Below are positions 54,202 to 62,475 of a stretch of 64,000 nucleotides of DNA, piece by piece. Origin of the DNA: an uncultured Candidatus Actinomarina sp. (lineage in GTDB: Bacteria > Actinomycetota > Acidimicrobiia > Actinomarinales > Actinomarinaceae); the NCBI GenBank assembly GCA_902571385.1, contig CACGBK010000006.1, positions 1-64,000 on the forward strand, in the 5' to 3' direction. How positions within the stretch are numbered: the first letter of the stretch is position 1; each line of letters opens with the position of its first letter. A program made the position numbers and the translations under genes. The notes beneath the pieces were generated by a model that was given only the letters and a program-made list of their open reading frames with translations, searched no databases and was not told the origin of the DNA.

Positions 54202-55383
54202 TTATTTAATAATCGGCATTGAAGTGTTCATTGCATTTTTTAATGCATTCAAAACTAAAGCTTTCTCGTTTGCTTGCGAAAACACAAAACCTAAATATTT
54301 ATCACCATAAGGTGGTTCCAACAAATATGAGTTCTCGAAAACAGTTATTTCAACTGCTGAAACATTATCAATGTTTTCCAATTCATCTTGATTAATTGAT
54401 ACAAATTTTCCAGTTTGAGGAGTTGGAAGCATGAGTACACCAACATAATTACTAAGAAGTTCAACAGGTTTTAATTCATCATATAAAAAGGCATGTAATG
54501 TTATTTCTTCAAGAGAGACTTTAAACAACCCAAAACTTAAACATTTTGAACAAAGACCACCTATCATTCTTGGATTAATTTCAATAATAAAAATATTTCC
54601 ATTAAGTATCTTAAATTCAACATGTACAGGCCCATTTTCAAGACCAATTTCTTTACAAGCATTATCAACCAATTCAACTATTTCATTTTGTAATTTTTCA
54701 GATAGTTCACTTGGGGTTATATAGATTGATTCTTCAAAGTAAGGTTCTTTGTACTCAATTGGCTTATCAAAAATTGTTATTTTATTTAAATTAGAATTTA
54801 TTAAATTACCTTCTAACGCATATTCTTTCCCATCTATATATTGCTCAATAACCATTTCCTGATCTTCACAATCGTTCATTAAATCTATGATGTAGTCTTT
54901 GTTTTTATCAAAATTATCTATTTTTAAAACACTTTTGCTTGCTGACCCAAAGTTTGGTTTTAAAACTGATGTACCATTTTTTTCTACAAACACTTCAATA
55001 TCTTTGAGACTTTTTATAACCATATTCTTTGCTTTTAAATTCGATATTGAATTAAAAGTATTTCTTGAGTTAAATTTATTCATTGAATGCTCTATCGCAA
55101 ACAATTTGTTTCCTTTTGCATCTAATAAATCAACCAAATAGCCAGCAAATTTTAATGCACTATGATCAATCGGGAGTACATGAGTTATTTTTTTAAGTTT
55201 GATTAATGTTTCATCACTTATTTTTTCATTGAAATTTTGAATAATTACAGTATCACCAAATTGACTTGATACTTGATCACTGTCTGTGATTACTAAAAAA
55301 TCGATATTTAATCTCTCTGCAGTTAATACAAAATCATTAGATTTATAGCTATTTTCTGGGATTACAAGCAATAGTTTATTCAT
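54202..55383 (-). CDS. ATP-grasp ligase of the dipeptide/carnosine-synthase-like group
   Basis: The 393 residues form a carboxylate-amine ligase: an N-terminal pre-ATP-grasp domain (MNKLLLVIPENSYKSNDFVLTAERLNIDFLVITDSD, HVLPIDHSALKFAGYLVDLL), then ATP-grasp proper with VLKPNFGSASKSVLKI (lysine and small-residue loop), EMVIEQYIDGKEYALEGNL, NGPVHVEFKILNGNIFIIEINPRMIGG (metal-binding E-x-N-x-R), and a C-terminal lid. The INPRMIGG pattern is that of the BacD/CARNS1/carbamoyl-phosphate-synthase-like group that joins an amino acid or similar carboxylate to an amine. Substrates are unknown. It heads the thiN operon and diverges from the NfuA-like gene over 40 nt. Confidence 0.82.
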   Translation of the reverse strand: MNKLLLVIPENSYKSNDFVLTAERLNIDFLVITDSDQVSSQFGDTVIIQNFNEKISDETLIKLKKITHVLPIDHSALKFAGYLVDLLDAKGNKLFAIEHSMNKFNSRNTFNSISNLKAKNMVIKSLKDIEVFVEKNGTSVLKPNFGSASKSVLKIDNFDKNKDYIIDLMNDCEDQEMVIEQYIDGKEYALEGNLINSNLNKITIFDKPIEYKEPYFEESIYITPSELSEKLQNEIVELVDNACKEIGLENGPVHVEFKILNGNIFIIEINPRMIGGLCSKCLSFGLFKVSLEEITLHAFLYDELKPVELLSNYVGVLMLPTPQTGKFVSINQDELENIDNVSAVEITVFENSYLLEPPYGDKYLGFVFSQANEKALVLNALKNAMNTSMPIIK

Positions 55384-55423
55384 ATTTATTTACACATATC
55401 TTGAGCTTACTAATATTAAGTAT

Positions 55424-56056
55424 ATGACTGATGAATTTAAATTCAATATTGGAGATAGTGCTGTTAGCAAGATTCTTGAATTAAAAGATCAAGAACCTGG
55501 CGATAAAGATTATGCTCTTTTTTTACAGATAGATGGTGTACAAGGTAATCAATATACATATGATCTTAGCTTTTTAGATCTTGAACAAGCTAGACCAGAT
55601 GATAAACGAATAGATTTTGGAGATTTATCTGTAATTATAGCCAGTAAAGATGTTGATAACTTTAATGGTGCAGAATTAGAAATATCAGATGATCCAAATG
55701 CACCAGGACTCACAATGGACAATCCAAATACTCCAAGTCCTTCAATGGTTGGTAACCCTGAAGATTTACCTGAACTTACGGGTGAGCTTGCAGAGAAGGT
55801 ACAAACAGTTCTTGAAAGCCAAATTAATCCAGCAATAGCATCTCACGGAGGAAAGGCATCTTTAGTTGGTATTGAAGGTCAAGATGTTTATCTTAGACTT
55901 GGTGGGGGCTGTCAAGGATGTGGAATGGCCCAAGTAACACTTACTCAAGGAATAGAAACAGCTTTACGAGATGCTGTACCTGAAATAGGCAATATTATTG
56001 ATGCAACTGATCACGCTTCAGGAAATAATCCATATTTCGAATCATCCAAAAAATAA
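55424..56056 (+). CDS. nfuA: NfuA-like iron-sulfur carrier (degenerate A-type domain plus Nfu domain)
   Basis: The 210 residues have two domains. Residues 1 to ~110 resemble an IscA/HesB A-type fold (INIGDSAVSKI, LFLQIDGVQGNQYTYDLSFLD, DFGDLSVIIASKDVDNFNGAELEISDD, NPNTPSPSM) but contain no cysteine; the NPN segment remains while the CGCG is lost, as in NfuA of E. coli. Residues ~118-200 are an Nfu domain (VQTVLESQINPAIASHGGKASLVGIEG, CQGCGMAQVTLTQGIETALRDAVPEI) with the CxxC. It should carry a [4Fe-4S] cluster to client enzymes; the AbfD homologue and GltB are obvious candidates nearby. TAATAT at 55411-55416 lies 7 nt before the ATG. Confidence 0.9.
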   Translation: MTDEFKFNIGDSAVSKILELKDQEPGDKDYALFLQIDGVQGNQYTYDLSFLDLEQARPDDKRIDFGDLSVIIASKDVDNFNGAELEISDDPNAPGLTMDNPNTPSPSMVGNPEDLPELTGELAEKVQTVLESQINPAIASHGGKASLVGIEGQDVYLRLGGGCQGCGMAQVTLTQGIETALRDAVPEIGNIIDATDHASGNNPYFESSKK

Positions 56057-57031
56057 TTAAAAACTAATTACTGTTTTACCTATATTTTTTCTAGATAGAA
56101 AGTTTTCAAGTGCTAAAGAAGTCTCTTCTATTGGATGAATATTTTTTGGTTTTATCACTAGCTCATCCTTTTCAATAAATTCAATTAATTCTTTAAAGTC
56201 TTCAGCTGTCTCTTCTGGAGATGTTGTAGTCCATCTTCCCCACCAAACTCCAACTATTGAGACTCCCTTAACAAGAGTTAAATTTAATGGAATTTTTGGT
56301 ATATTGCCATCTGTAAAACCTATTACAAGCAACCTTCCATTCCATGCTGTTGCTCTCAACGCTTGTTCTGTTACATCTCCTCCAACAGGATCCATAACAA
56401 CATCTACTCCTTTTCCATCAGTAAGCTCTTTTACTGTTTCCTTCAGCTCAACTTGGTCATATCGAATAATTTCATCTGCCCCCAATGACTTAACATATTC
56501 TGCTTTTTCATCACTGCCAACTGCACATATAGTTTTGACTCCCATTATTCTTGCTAATTGAATCGTCGCCGTCCCTATACCGCCTGACGCACCAAGAACA
56601 AGAAGAGACTCATTCTTTTGAATATTTGCTCTTCTTTTGAGTGCGTAATAACAAGTTCCATAATTTATAGGCAAGCTTGCCCCGGCCATTGAATCGACTT
56701 TTTCTGATACAGGTATAACAAGATTCTTATTTACTGAAACATATTCAGAAAAACCTCCTATTGGTGGCAAGGCTATTACTTTGGTACCAATCTTAAGATC
56801 AACATCATCTCCAGTTTCTTCAACATATCCACAAACTTCATTACCGGGAGTAAAAGGAGGGTCCATTACAATTTGATATTTACCTTGAACCATTAAAGCG
56901 TCCGGAAAATTCACACCGGCTGCTTGTACTTTTACTAGTACTTCATTTTTACTTGGCTTTGGTGTTTCAATATCTTTAATTTCAAGTAGATTAGGGTCAC
57001 CTATTTTTGTACAAACAACAGCTTTCATCAA
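56057..57031 (-). CDS. Zinc-free medium-chain dehydrogenase, quinone oxidoreductase/enoyl-reductase type
   Basis: The 324 residues show the MDR pattern: VCTKIGDPNLLEIKDIETPKPSKNEVLVKVQAAGVNFPDALMVQGKY, PGNEVCGYVEETGDDV, VLGASGGIGTATIQLARIMGVKTICAVGSDEKAEYVKSLGADE (NADPH Rossmann), DVVMDPVGGDVTEQAL, and the C-terminal ENFLSRKNIGKTVISF. No zinc ligands. This group includes quinone reductases and 2-enoyl-CoA reductases (similar in outline to NADPH:quinone reductase NQO and acryloyl-CoA reductase). It is coupled by ATGA to the 4-hydroxybutyryl-CoA dehydratase gene, which suggests an enoyl-CoA or related substrate. Confidence 0.88.
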   Translation of the reverse strand: MMKAVVCTKIGDPNLLEIKDIETPKPSKNEVLVKVQAAGVNFPDALMVQGKYQIVMDPPFTPGNEVCGYVEETGDDVDLKIGTKVIALPPIGGFSEYVSVNKNLVIPVSEKVDSMAGASLPINYGTCYYALKRRANIQKNESLLVLGASGGIGTATIQLARIMGVKTICAVGSDEKAEYVKSLGADEIIRYDQVELKETVKELTDGKGVDVVMDPVGGDVTEQALRATAWNGRLLVIGFTDGNIPKIPLNLTLVKGVSIVGVWWGRWTTTSPEETAEDFKELIEFIEKDELVIKPKNIHPIEETSLALENFLSRKNIGKTVISF

Positions 57032-58482
57032 TCTTCTCTTTTGATTATTCCAGAAAGTTTCTTTGCAAAGTTTTTCTTCTCTTCAATATCTACTTTTCTA
57101 GAAATTTGTATTCTTTGAGCTTGTGGTGATCCAGCACCATGCATTGATTCAGTTAAATAAGCAACAGCATTTCTTCCCAATGTCATATTTTCAATAAGTC
57201 GTAACATGCTTACACGATCTTCCGTATTTACATCTTCTTTGCCTTTCAAGTATTTCAATAGGTTTGGTGACATCTCACTTTCATTTATGTCAATTCCTGA
57301 AGGCATTGATGCAACTAGCCCACCAGCTAAATCTTGCGCCAACCTTCCTATCTCATAAGTTTCTTTTGTAACATGCTGTTTACACACATTTGCTAATAAA
57401 TCGTCATTTATATAATTACCGCTCTTTGTTTTTTTTCCTTGCAAAGATGAAGCAATCCCTGTTGCATAAATAGTTTCATTTAGTTTATTCATTTCAATTA
57501 GCTTCTCTTTGATATGTGATTTGTCTTCAACACCGTTATATTCGGCGATGCTTGCTGCTGCTCCTATCATTACATCTCCAACACCTGACTTACATACATA
57601 CGACCTTCGATGATAACATGTAAATCTTTCGACAAGCATTGCAGCAAAATCATACTCACCATCCATAAATATAAACTCGTTTGGAATGAATACATTATCA
57701 AAAATAACCATTGCTTCTTGACCAGCAAAATATTTATTTCCAACATCATATTCACCTGGCTCCATACTTCTGGTGTCACAGGATTGTCGTCCATAAATGT
57801 ATGTAATACCTTCTGTTTCAATAGGTAATGCTCCTACAATTGCGTAATCTTTATCATTTTCAGTAAGCCTTAATGTCGGCATAACAACCATCCAATGAGA
57901 ATTTATACATCCTGTCTGGTGTGCTTTAGCTCCTGAGACATAAACACCTTTATCATCTCTATTTACAACCCTTAAATATAAATCTTGGTCAGCTTGTTGA
58001 TGTGGGGGTTTTGATCTATCACCTTTAACATCAGTCATTGCTCCACCAATCACAAAGTTACCTTCATGCATTTGTGTTAGAAAATTAATAAATTTGTCAT
58101 GGTAATTTGTGTTATATTTTTCATCAATTTCATATGTCACGGAATGAAGTGCATTAAATGCATCCATTCCAACACATCTTTGGAAACATGTGCCAGTTAA
58201 CTGTCCAAGTTTCCTTTGCATTTCATTTTGCATGAATAAATCTTCACTACTGTTAGCAATATGCAAAAATCTATTAATTGGCTCATTTGTATAGGGTGAA
58301 ATAGTTGTAGCCAAATCAGGATCTCTATCTGCTAATGCATAAGTTTCCGCCATAGCTTCAATACTTGGTTTAATAATTGGATGAGTGAGAGGATCTTTTA
58401 CTAATTCACCCATGAGGTAGATAGTTAGATTTCTATTTTTCAGTGAGTTAATATAATCTTGTTTTGTACGAATTTTGTTCAT
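57028..58482 (-). CDS. abfD: 4-hydroxybutyryl-CoA dehydratase homologue (HpaB superfamily, AbfD type)
   Basis: In its family this enzyme dehydrates 4-hydroxybutyryl-CoA to crotonyl-CoA with FAD and a [4Fe-4S] cluster by a ketyl-radical route. The 484 residues match clostridial AbfD closely: INRFLHIANSSEDL, CFQRCVGMDAFNAL (Cys99 and Cys103, the same numbering as in Clostridium aminobutyricum), GGAMTDVKGDRSKPPHQQADQDLYLRVV, GAKAHQTGCINSHW, YGRQSCDTRSME, GGQEAMVIFDNVFIPN, VERFTCYHRRSYVCKSGVGDV (His291 and Cys297, the other two cluster ligands) and ESMHGAGSPQAQRI. These separate it from HpaB oxygenases. The His-Cys spacing is one residue shorter than the H292/C299 of the clostridial enzyme. Coupled to the MDR gene. 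Confidence 0.9.
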   Translation of the reverse strand: MNKIRTKQDYINSLKNRNLTIYLMGELVKDPLTHPIIKPSIEAMAETYALADRDPDLATTISPYTNEPINRFLHIANSSEDLFMQNEMQRKLGQLTGTCFQRCVGMDAFNALHSVTYEIDEKYNTNYHDKFINFLTQMHEGNFVIGGAMTDVKGDRSKPPHQQADQDLYLRVVNRDDKGVYVSGAKAHQTGCINSHWMVVMPTLRLTENDKDYAIVGALPIETEGITYIYGRQSCDTRSMEPGEYDVGNKYFAGQEAMVIFDNVFIPNEFIFMDGEYDFAAMLVERFTCYHRRSYVCKSGVGDVMIGAAASIAEYNGVEDKSHIKEKLIEMNKLNETIYATGIASSLQGKKTKSGNYINDDLLANVCKQHVTKETYEIGRLAQDLAGGLVASMPSGIDINESEMSPNLLKYLKGKEDVNTEDRVSMLRLIENMTLGRNAVAYLTESMHGAGSPQAQRIQISRKVDIEEKKNFAKKLSGIIKRED

Positions 58483-58488
58483 ACATCA

Positions 58489-58535
58489 TTATAAATTGTA
58501 AGATTGTGATTTAAAATCTAGTTAGCAATTTATAA
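58489..58535 (-). repeat. Inverted repeat upstream of abfD
   Basis: TTATAAATTG (58489-58498) and CAATTTATAA (58526-58535) are perfect 10-bp inverted arms 27 nt apart, with AGATT/AATCT (58501-58505, 58515-58519) nested between. It fills the 54-nt spacer between the thiolase stop and the abfD start. It may be a weak terminator for the thiolase transcript or an operator for abfD; the stem is A/T-rich, so chance is possible. Confidence 0.35.
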
Positions 58536-58536
58536 T

Positions 58537-59715
58537 TTAAATAACTTCAAATAACCCAGCTGCACCCATGCCACCGCCAACACACATAGTTACAACTACG
58601 AATTTTGCGTTTCTTCTTTTACCTTCCATTAATGCGTGCATTGTCATTCTTGCACCAGTCATTCCATATGGATGGCCTATTGAGATTGAGCCGCCATTGA
58701 CATTGTAGATACTATTATCGATACCAAGTTCATCTCTACAGTATAAAGTTTGAACAGCAAATGCTTCATTGAGCTCCCAAAGGTCAATATCTTCAATTTT
58801 TAAATTGAATTTATTCAATAAGTCTGGAACTGCATACACAGGACCTATTCCCATTTCCTCTGGTGCTAAAGCTGATACAGTCATACCTCTGTAATATCCA
58901 AGTGGTTCTAGGCTTCTTTTTTCTGCTTCGCTAGCTTCCATAAGGACAACTGAAGCCGAGCCATCTGATAATTGAGAAGCATTTCCAGCTGTGATAAACT
59001 TTCCTTCTCCGTAAACCGGAGGAAGCGAAGATAAACCCTCTAAGTTTGTCTCTGGTCTATTTCCCTCATCTTTTGTTAATTCAACCTCTTCATCAGTAAC
59101 TTCACCAGTTTCTTTATTTTTTACACTTTTTGTAGTAGTTGTTGAAATGATCTCATCATCAAACTTATTACTATCTTGGGCTGCTGCAGTTCTTTGTTGG
59201 CTTTGTAATGAATATTCATCTTGGTAGTCTCTTGAAATATTATATTTTTCAGCAACAAAATCAGCAGTTTCGATCATAGGCATGTATGCATTATCGGCAA
59301 GTTTTACAACATTTGGATCTGGAGCAAATCTTAACTCAGCAGTTTGAACTAATGATATAGATTCAACACCGCCAGCAACAACAACATTCATATTATCTGT
59401 CATTATTTGTTTTGCACCTGTAGCGATGGCCATCAGACCAGAAGAACATTGTCTATCTATTGTCATCCCTGGAACTGTAATTGGTAATCCTGCTGCAATT
59501 CCACTTAATCTTCCAATGTTTAATGCTTGAGACCCTTGTTGTTGAGCACATCCCATAATGACATCTTCAATCTCATTTGGATCAACTTTTGCTCTTTCGA
59601 CAGCTTCTTTAATTGAATAAGATCCTAATGTTGGAGCATCTGTTTTGTTATAAGCTCCACGATAAGCTTTTCCAATAGGTGTTCTTGCTGCTGATACAAT
59701 CACGGCTTCTCTCAT
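58537..59715 (-). CDS. Thiolase family acetyl-CoA acyltransferase
   Basis: Cleaves 3-ketoacyl-CoA with CoA. The 392 residues have the nucleophile Cys90 in [22 protein letters not shown], and the C-terminal active site [17 protein letters not shown] and [13 protein letters not shown]. The start [26 protein letters not shown] and the long charged insertion around [28 protein letters not shown] match FadA-type beta-oxidation thiolases of Actinobacteria. It lies between abfD and maoC on the same strand, so it could act on acetoacetyl-CoA from a crotonyl-CoA route or on longer chains. Confidence 0.93.
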   Translation of the reverse strand: MREAVIVSAARTPIGKAYRGAYNKTDAPTLGSYSIKEAVERAKVDPNEIEDVIMGCAQQQGSQALNIGRLSGIAAGLPITVPGMTIDRQCSSGLMAIATGAKQIMTDNMNVVVAGGVESISLVQTAELRFAPDPNVVKLADNAYMPMIETADFVAEKYNISRDYQDEYSLQSQQRTAAAQDSNKFDDEIISTTTTKSVKNKETGEVTDEEVELTKDEGNRPETNLEGLSSLPPVYGEGKFITAGNASQLSDGSASVVLMEASEAEKRSLEPLGYYRGMTVSALAPEEMGIGPVYAVPDLLNKFNLKIEDIDLWELNEAFAVQTLYCRDELGIDNSIYNVNGGSISIGHPYGMTGARMTMHALMEGKRRNAKFVVVTMCVGGGMGAAGLFEVI

Positions 59716-59732
59716 TTTTATTCTTCTTTCTT

Positions 59733-60194
59733 CTATTCGGTAACTATAAATAAAGTTAAAGGTTCAGCAATAGCTGCTGGTTTATCTTTGCCTTCTATTT
59801 CAATTGTAGCAGTATGCTTTACTAACCATCTACCAGCTTTTTTGTACTGAACATCTGACAAAACAAATCTTCCTCTTATTTTGCTATTTACTGGTACAGC
59901 TTCCATGAAACGGACTTTATCAAGACCATAATTTATCGCCATTTGGATATTTTCTGGCATAACAGTGTTGTCCACAGATAAATGAGTTACCATACTCAAC
60001 GTCAAGAATCCATGAGCTATTGTTGATCCCCATGGTGTACTTTTAGCCATTTCTTCATCAACATGAATAAATTGATGATCGTTAGTACCTTCAGCAAATT
60101 GATTTATTCTTTCTTGATTTATTTCAAACCAGTCAGAAACACCAACCTCTTGACCTATATATTTTTCCATCTCATCTGCAGGTACGATTGTCAT
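59733..60194 (-). CDS. MaoC-like (R)-specific enoyl-CoA hydratase
   Basis: The 153 residues form a single hotdog hydratase domain: [53 protein letters not shown]. Asp and His in the NDHQFIHVD motif are the catalytic pair, and AHGFLTL completes the hydratase-2 motif. It is similar in size and motif to the mycobacterial Rv0130 (HtdZ) hydratase. It makes (3R)-hydroxyacyl-CoA, matched to the MFE-2-type SDR at 51.4 kb. It overlaps the APH-like gene by 4 nt. Confidence 0.88.
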   Translation of the reverse strand: MTIVPADEMEKYIGQEVGVSDWFEINQERINQFAEGTNDHQFIHVDEEMAKSTPWGSTIAHGFLTLSMVTHLSVDNTVMPENIQMAINYGLDKVRFMEAVPVNSKIRGRFVLSDVQYKKAGRWLVKHTATIEIEGKDKPAAIAEPLTLFIVTE

Positions 60195-61207
60195 ATTATC
60201 TCCTCTAGTAAATTTTTATTCGCAGCTTTATTTGCAAACTTTATTGTACTGTTCTTAAATGATTCTATTTCATTTTCATTTGTTTTTCCATACGATCCCA
60301 TTGAATATCTTATATAAACTCCTTCCATTATCATTGCATGTTTCCAAAATGATAATCTTGCGTAAAATTCAATATCACTTAAATCTAGATCTGAATTATT
60401 TAAATATAACTCTATTACATCCTTACGTGTTGGAAATCCACCAGATAGGGTAGGAGAATAAATAAAAGGCGAGTCTTTTTCCTGTTTTGTATTCCAAGAT
60501 GCTACAACTGTACCCATGTCTGCAAGTGGATCTCCTAGAGTACAAAGTTCCCAATCTAGAACGGCAGCTACTTGATTATCCTTCACTCGTACATTATCTA
60601 ATCTATAATCTCCATGAACTATTCCAACAGTTTGTTGAGAAGGAATATTATCTAGTAATAATTTTGTAGCACTTTCTAATTCTTTTATTTCTCTAACTTT
60701 TTGCGATTGAAATTGTTTATTCCATCTGTTTATTTGACGCTCAACATAGTCCTCATGTTTTCCTAAGTCATTTAATTCTGAACTTATCACGTCAAAATTA
60801 TGTATTTCTGAAAGAACTTTAATAAACGATTCAGTAATCGTATTTTTTTGAATTTCATTAAATTCATCTGCTATTTGGTTATTTGCTATTGTCTCACCCT
60901 CAATAAATTCCATAATATAAAAATCATCTACGGATAATTCTTTCTTGTTGTATAAATACATTGGTTTTGGAACCCTTAAGCCATTTTCACTTAGAACTTT
61001 TAATATTTTGTATTCCCTACCCATATTGTGTGCAGATTCTAACTTAAGTCCAAATGGGGGCCTTCTCAATACAAATGAGTTTGCATCATCAAAAATTTTG
61101 AATGTAATATTTGATCTTCCTACTTTAAACTGTTCAAAGTTAAAATCTTCTGAAATGTCTACAACTGAAGAGATATATTTTTTAAGTTTTTCACTAAAAA
61201 AGTCCAT
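60191..61207 (-). CDS. Aminoglycoside-phosphotransferase-fold kinase, ACAD10/11 N-domain / LvaA-like
   Basis: The 338 residues are an APH-fold kinase: VGRSNITFKIFDDANSFVLRRPPFGLKLESAHNMGREYKILKVL (strand with ATP-binding Lys/Arg), the hinge YIMEFIEGET, Brenner motif VHGDYRLDNVRV with catalytic Asp, DWELCTLGDPLADMG (metal Asp). The RRPP...SAHNMGREYK pattern is that of the kinase domain of ACAD10/ACAD11 and of LvaA, which phosphorylate the 4-hydroxyl of 4-hydroxyacyl-CoA rather than antibiotics. It overlaps maoC and diverges by 57 nt from a matching ACAD gene, so the split pair equals the fused eukaryotic ACAD11. Confidence 0.87.
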   Translation of the reverse strand: MDFFSEKLKKYISSVVDISEDFNFEQFKVGRSNITFKIFDDANSFVLRRPPFGLKLESAHNMGREYKILKVLSENGLRVPKPMYLYNKKELSVDDFYIMEFIEGETIANNQIADEFNEIQKNTITESFIKVLSEIHNFDVISSELNDLGKHEDYVERQINRWNKQFQSQKVREIKELESATKLLLDNIPSQQTVGIVHGDYRLDNVRVKDNQVAAVLDWELCTLGDPLADMGTVVASWNTKQEKDSPFIYSPTLSGGFPTRKDVIELYLNNSDLDLSDIEFYARLSFWKHAMIMEGVYIRYSMGSYGKTNENEIESFKNSTIKFANKAANKNLLEEII

Positions 61208-61264
61208 TTAAGAACATATTAATGAAAGTTTTTTGGTTCAGTTGTTTAAATTGATACAATAAGA

Positions 61265-62473
61265 ATGATGGATTTTAATTTTTCTAAAGAATCACTTGAA
61301 TTACAAGATAAGCTAAAAACTTTTTTTGTAGATCATATTTATCCGAATGAAGACCATTACGAGAATGCAATTATTGACTCAGGTGATCCATTGCATATTC
61401 CAGAAATTCTAAGTGAACTCAAATCAAAAGCTAAAAAGGAAAATTTATGGAATTTATTTCTCCCTGATAACGAATATGGATACGGATTATCAAATGTTGA
61501 CTACGCACCATTGGCTGAGATAACCGGTCATAATTGGTGGGCTCCAGAAGTATTTAATTGTTCTGCACCTGATACAGGAAATATGGAAATTTTAGCTGAG
61601 TTTGGTACATCAGAACAAAAAAAACAATGGCTTGAACCACTTCTTGAAGGCGAAATAAGATCATGCTTTGCAATGACAGAGCCAAATGTAGCTTCCTCAG
61701 ATGCTACCAATATAGGAAGCTCAATTGTCAGCGATGGAGATAATTATGTCATCAATGGTCGAAAATGGTGGACTTCAAATGCTATAAATCCAAATGCAAA
61801 AATATGTATCTTCATGGGTGTTACTAATCCTGATAGCCCTCCATATCAGAGGCAAAGTCAGGTATTAGTTCCTATGGATAGCGAAGGACTTTCAATAATC
61901 AGACCAATGCAAGTATTCGGATATGATGATGGATACACAGGACACCCCGAGCTTTTATTTGATAATGTTGTTGTTCCAAAATCTAATATTATCGGGGGAG
62001 AAGGAATGGGATTTAAAATAGCTCAAGCAAGACTTGGACCTGGAAGAATACATCATTGTATGAGAGCTATAGGAATGGCAGAGAGGGCATTATCTCTGAT
62101 GATTGATCGCTCACTTGAAAGAGAAACATTTGGTCAAAAATTGGCTGAACAGGGTGTTATTCAAGATTGGATTGCTCGTTCAAGGATCAAAATAGAAGAA
62201 GCAAGGTTACTTACATTAAAGACTGCTTGGCTTATTGATACTGTTGGTAAAGAAGAAGCAAAAATTGAAATCTCATCTATAAAAGTATCTGTAGTCGAAG
62301 CAGCCTCCTATGTAATTGATAAAGCTATACAGACACATGGTGCAATGGGATTATCCCAAGACACTCCTTTGGCAAGAATGTCTGCAGGAGCACGTGTATT
62401 AAGAATTGCAGATGGACCTGATGAAGTTCATTTGAGATCAATTGCGAGAAGAGAAATTAATAAACATAGGTAA
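61265..62473 (+). CDS. Acyl-CoA dehydrogenase, ACAD10/11-type (LvaC-like)
   Basis: The 402 residues are an acyl-CoA dehydrogenase: ALAEITGHNWWAPEVFNCSAPDTGNMEIL, CFAMTEPNVASSDATNIGSSIV, VINGRKWWTSNAINPNAKICIFMGVT, GGEGMGFKIAQARLGPGRIHHCMRAIG, ALSLMIDRSLERETFGQKLAEQG. The C terminus reads ARVLRIADGPDEVHLRSIARRE: the ADGPDEVH motif marks the ACAD10/11 group, in contrast to the IEGGTSEI of ordinary FadE at 52.3 kb. With the divergent kinase it would handle phosphorylated 4-hydroxyacyl-CoA, eliminating phosphate to give an enoyl-CoA. Starts: ATG at 61265 or 61268. TACAAT at 61256-61261 is a -10 candidate. It is followed by an HADH gene 2 nt downstream. Confidence 0.9.
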   Translation: MMDFNFSKESLELQDKLKTFFVDHIYPNEDHYENAIIDSGDPLHIPEILSELKSKAKKENLWNLFLPDNEYGYGLSNVDYAPLAEITGHNWWAPEVFNCSAPDTGNMEILAEFGTSEQKKQWLEPLLEGEIRSCFAMTEPNVASSDATNIGSSIVSDGDNYVINGRKWWTSNAINPNAKICIFMGVTNPDSPPYQRQSQVLVPMDSEGLSIIRPMQVFGYDDGYTGHPELLFDNVVVPKSNIIGGEGMGFKIAQARLGPGRIHHCMRAIGMAERALSLMIDRSLERETFGQKLAEQGVIQDWIARSRIKIEEARLLTLKTAWLIDTVGKEEAKIEISSIKVSVVEAASYVIDKAIQTHGAMGLSQDTPLARMSAGARVLRIADGPDEVHLRSIARREINKHR

Positions 62474-62475
62474 TT

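Noticed and set aside
57028-58482. Assignment as 4-hydroxyphenylacetate 3-monooxygenase (HpaB)
   Set aside because: The protein shares the fold, but it has the Cys99/Cys103 and His/Cys cluster ligands and the AKAHQTG, SCDTRSME and SMHGAGSPQAQRI segments of 4-hydroxybutyryl-CoA dehydratases.
60191-61207. Antibiotic-resistance aminoglycoside phosphotransferase
   Set aside because: Only the fold and Brenner motif are shared; the RRPP/SAHNMGREYK pattern and the adjacent ADGPDEVH-type dehydrogenase fit the ACAD10/11 kinase.
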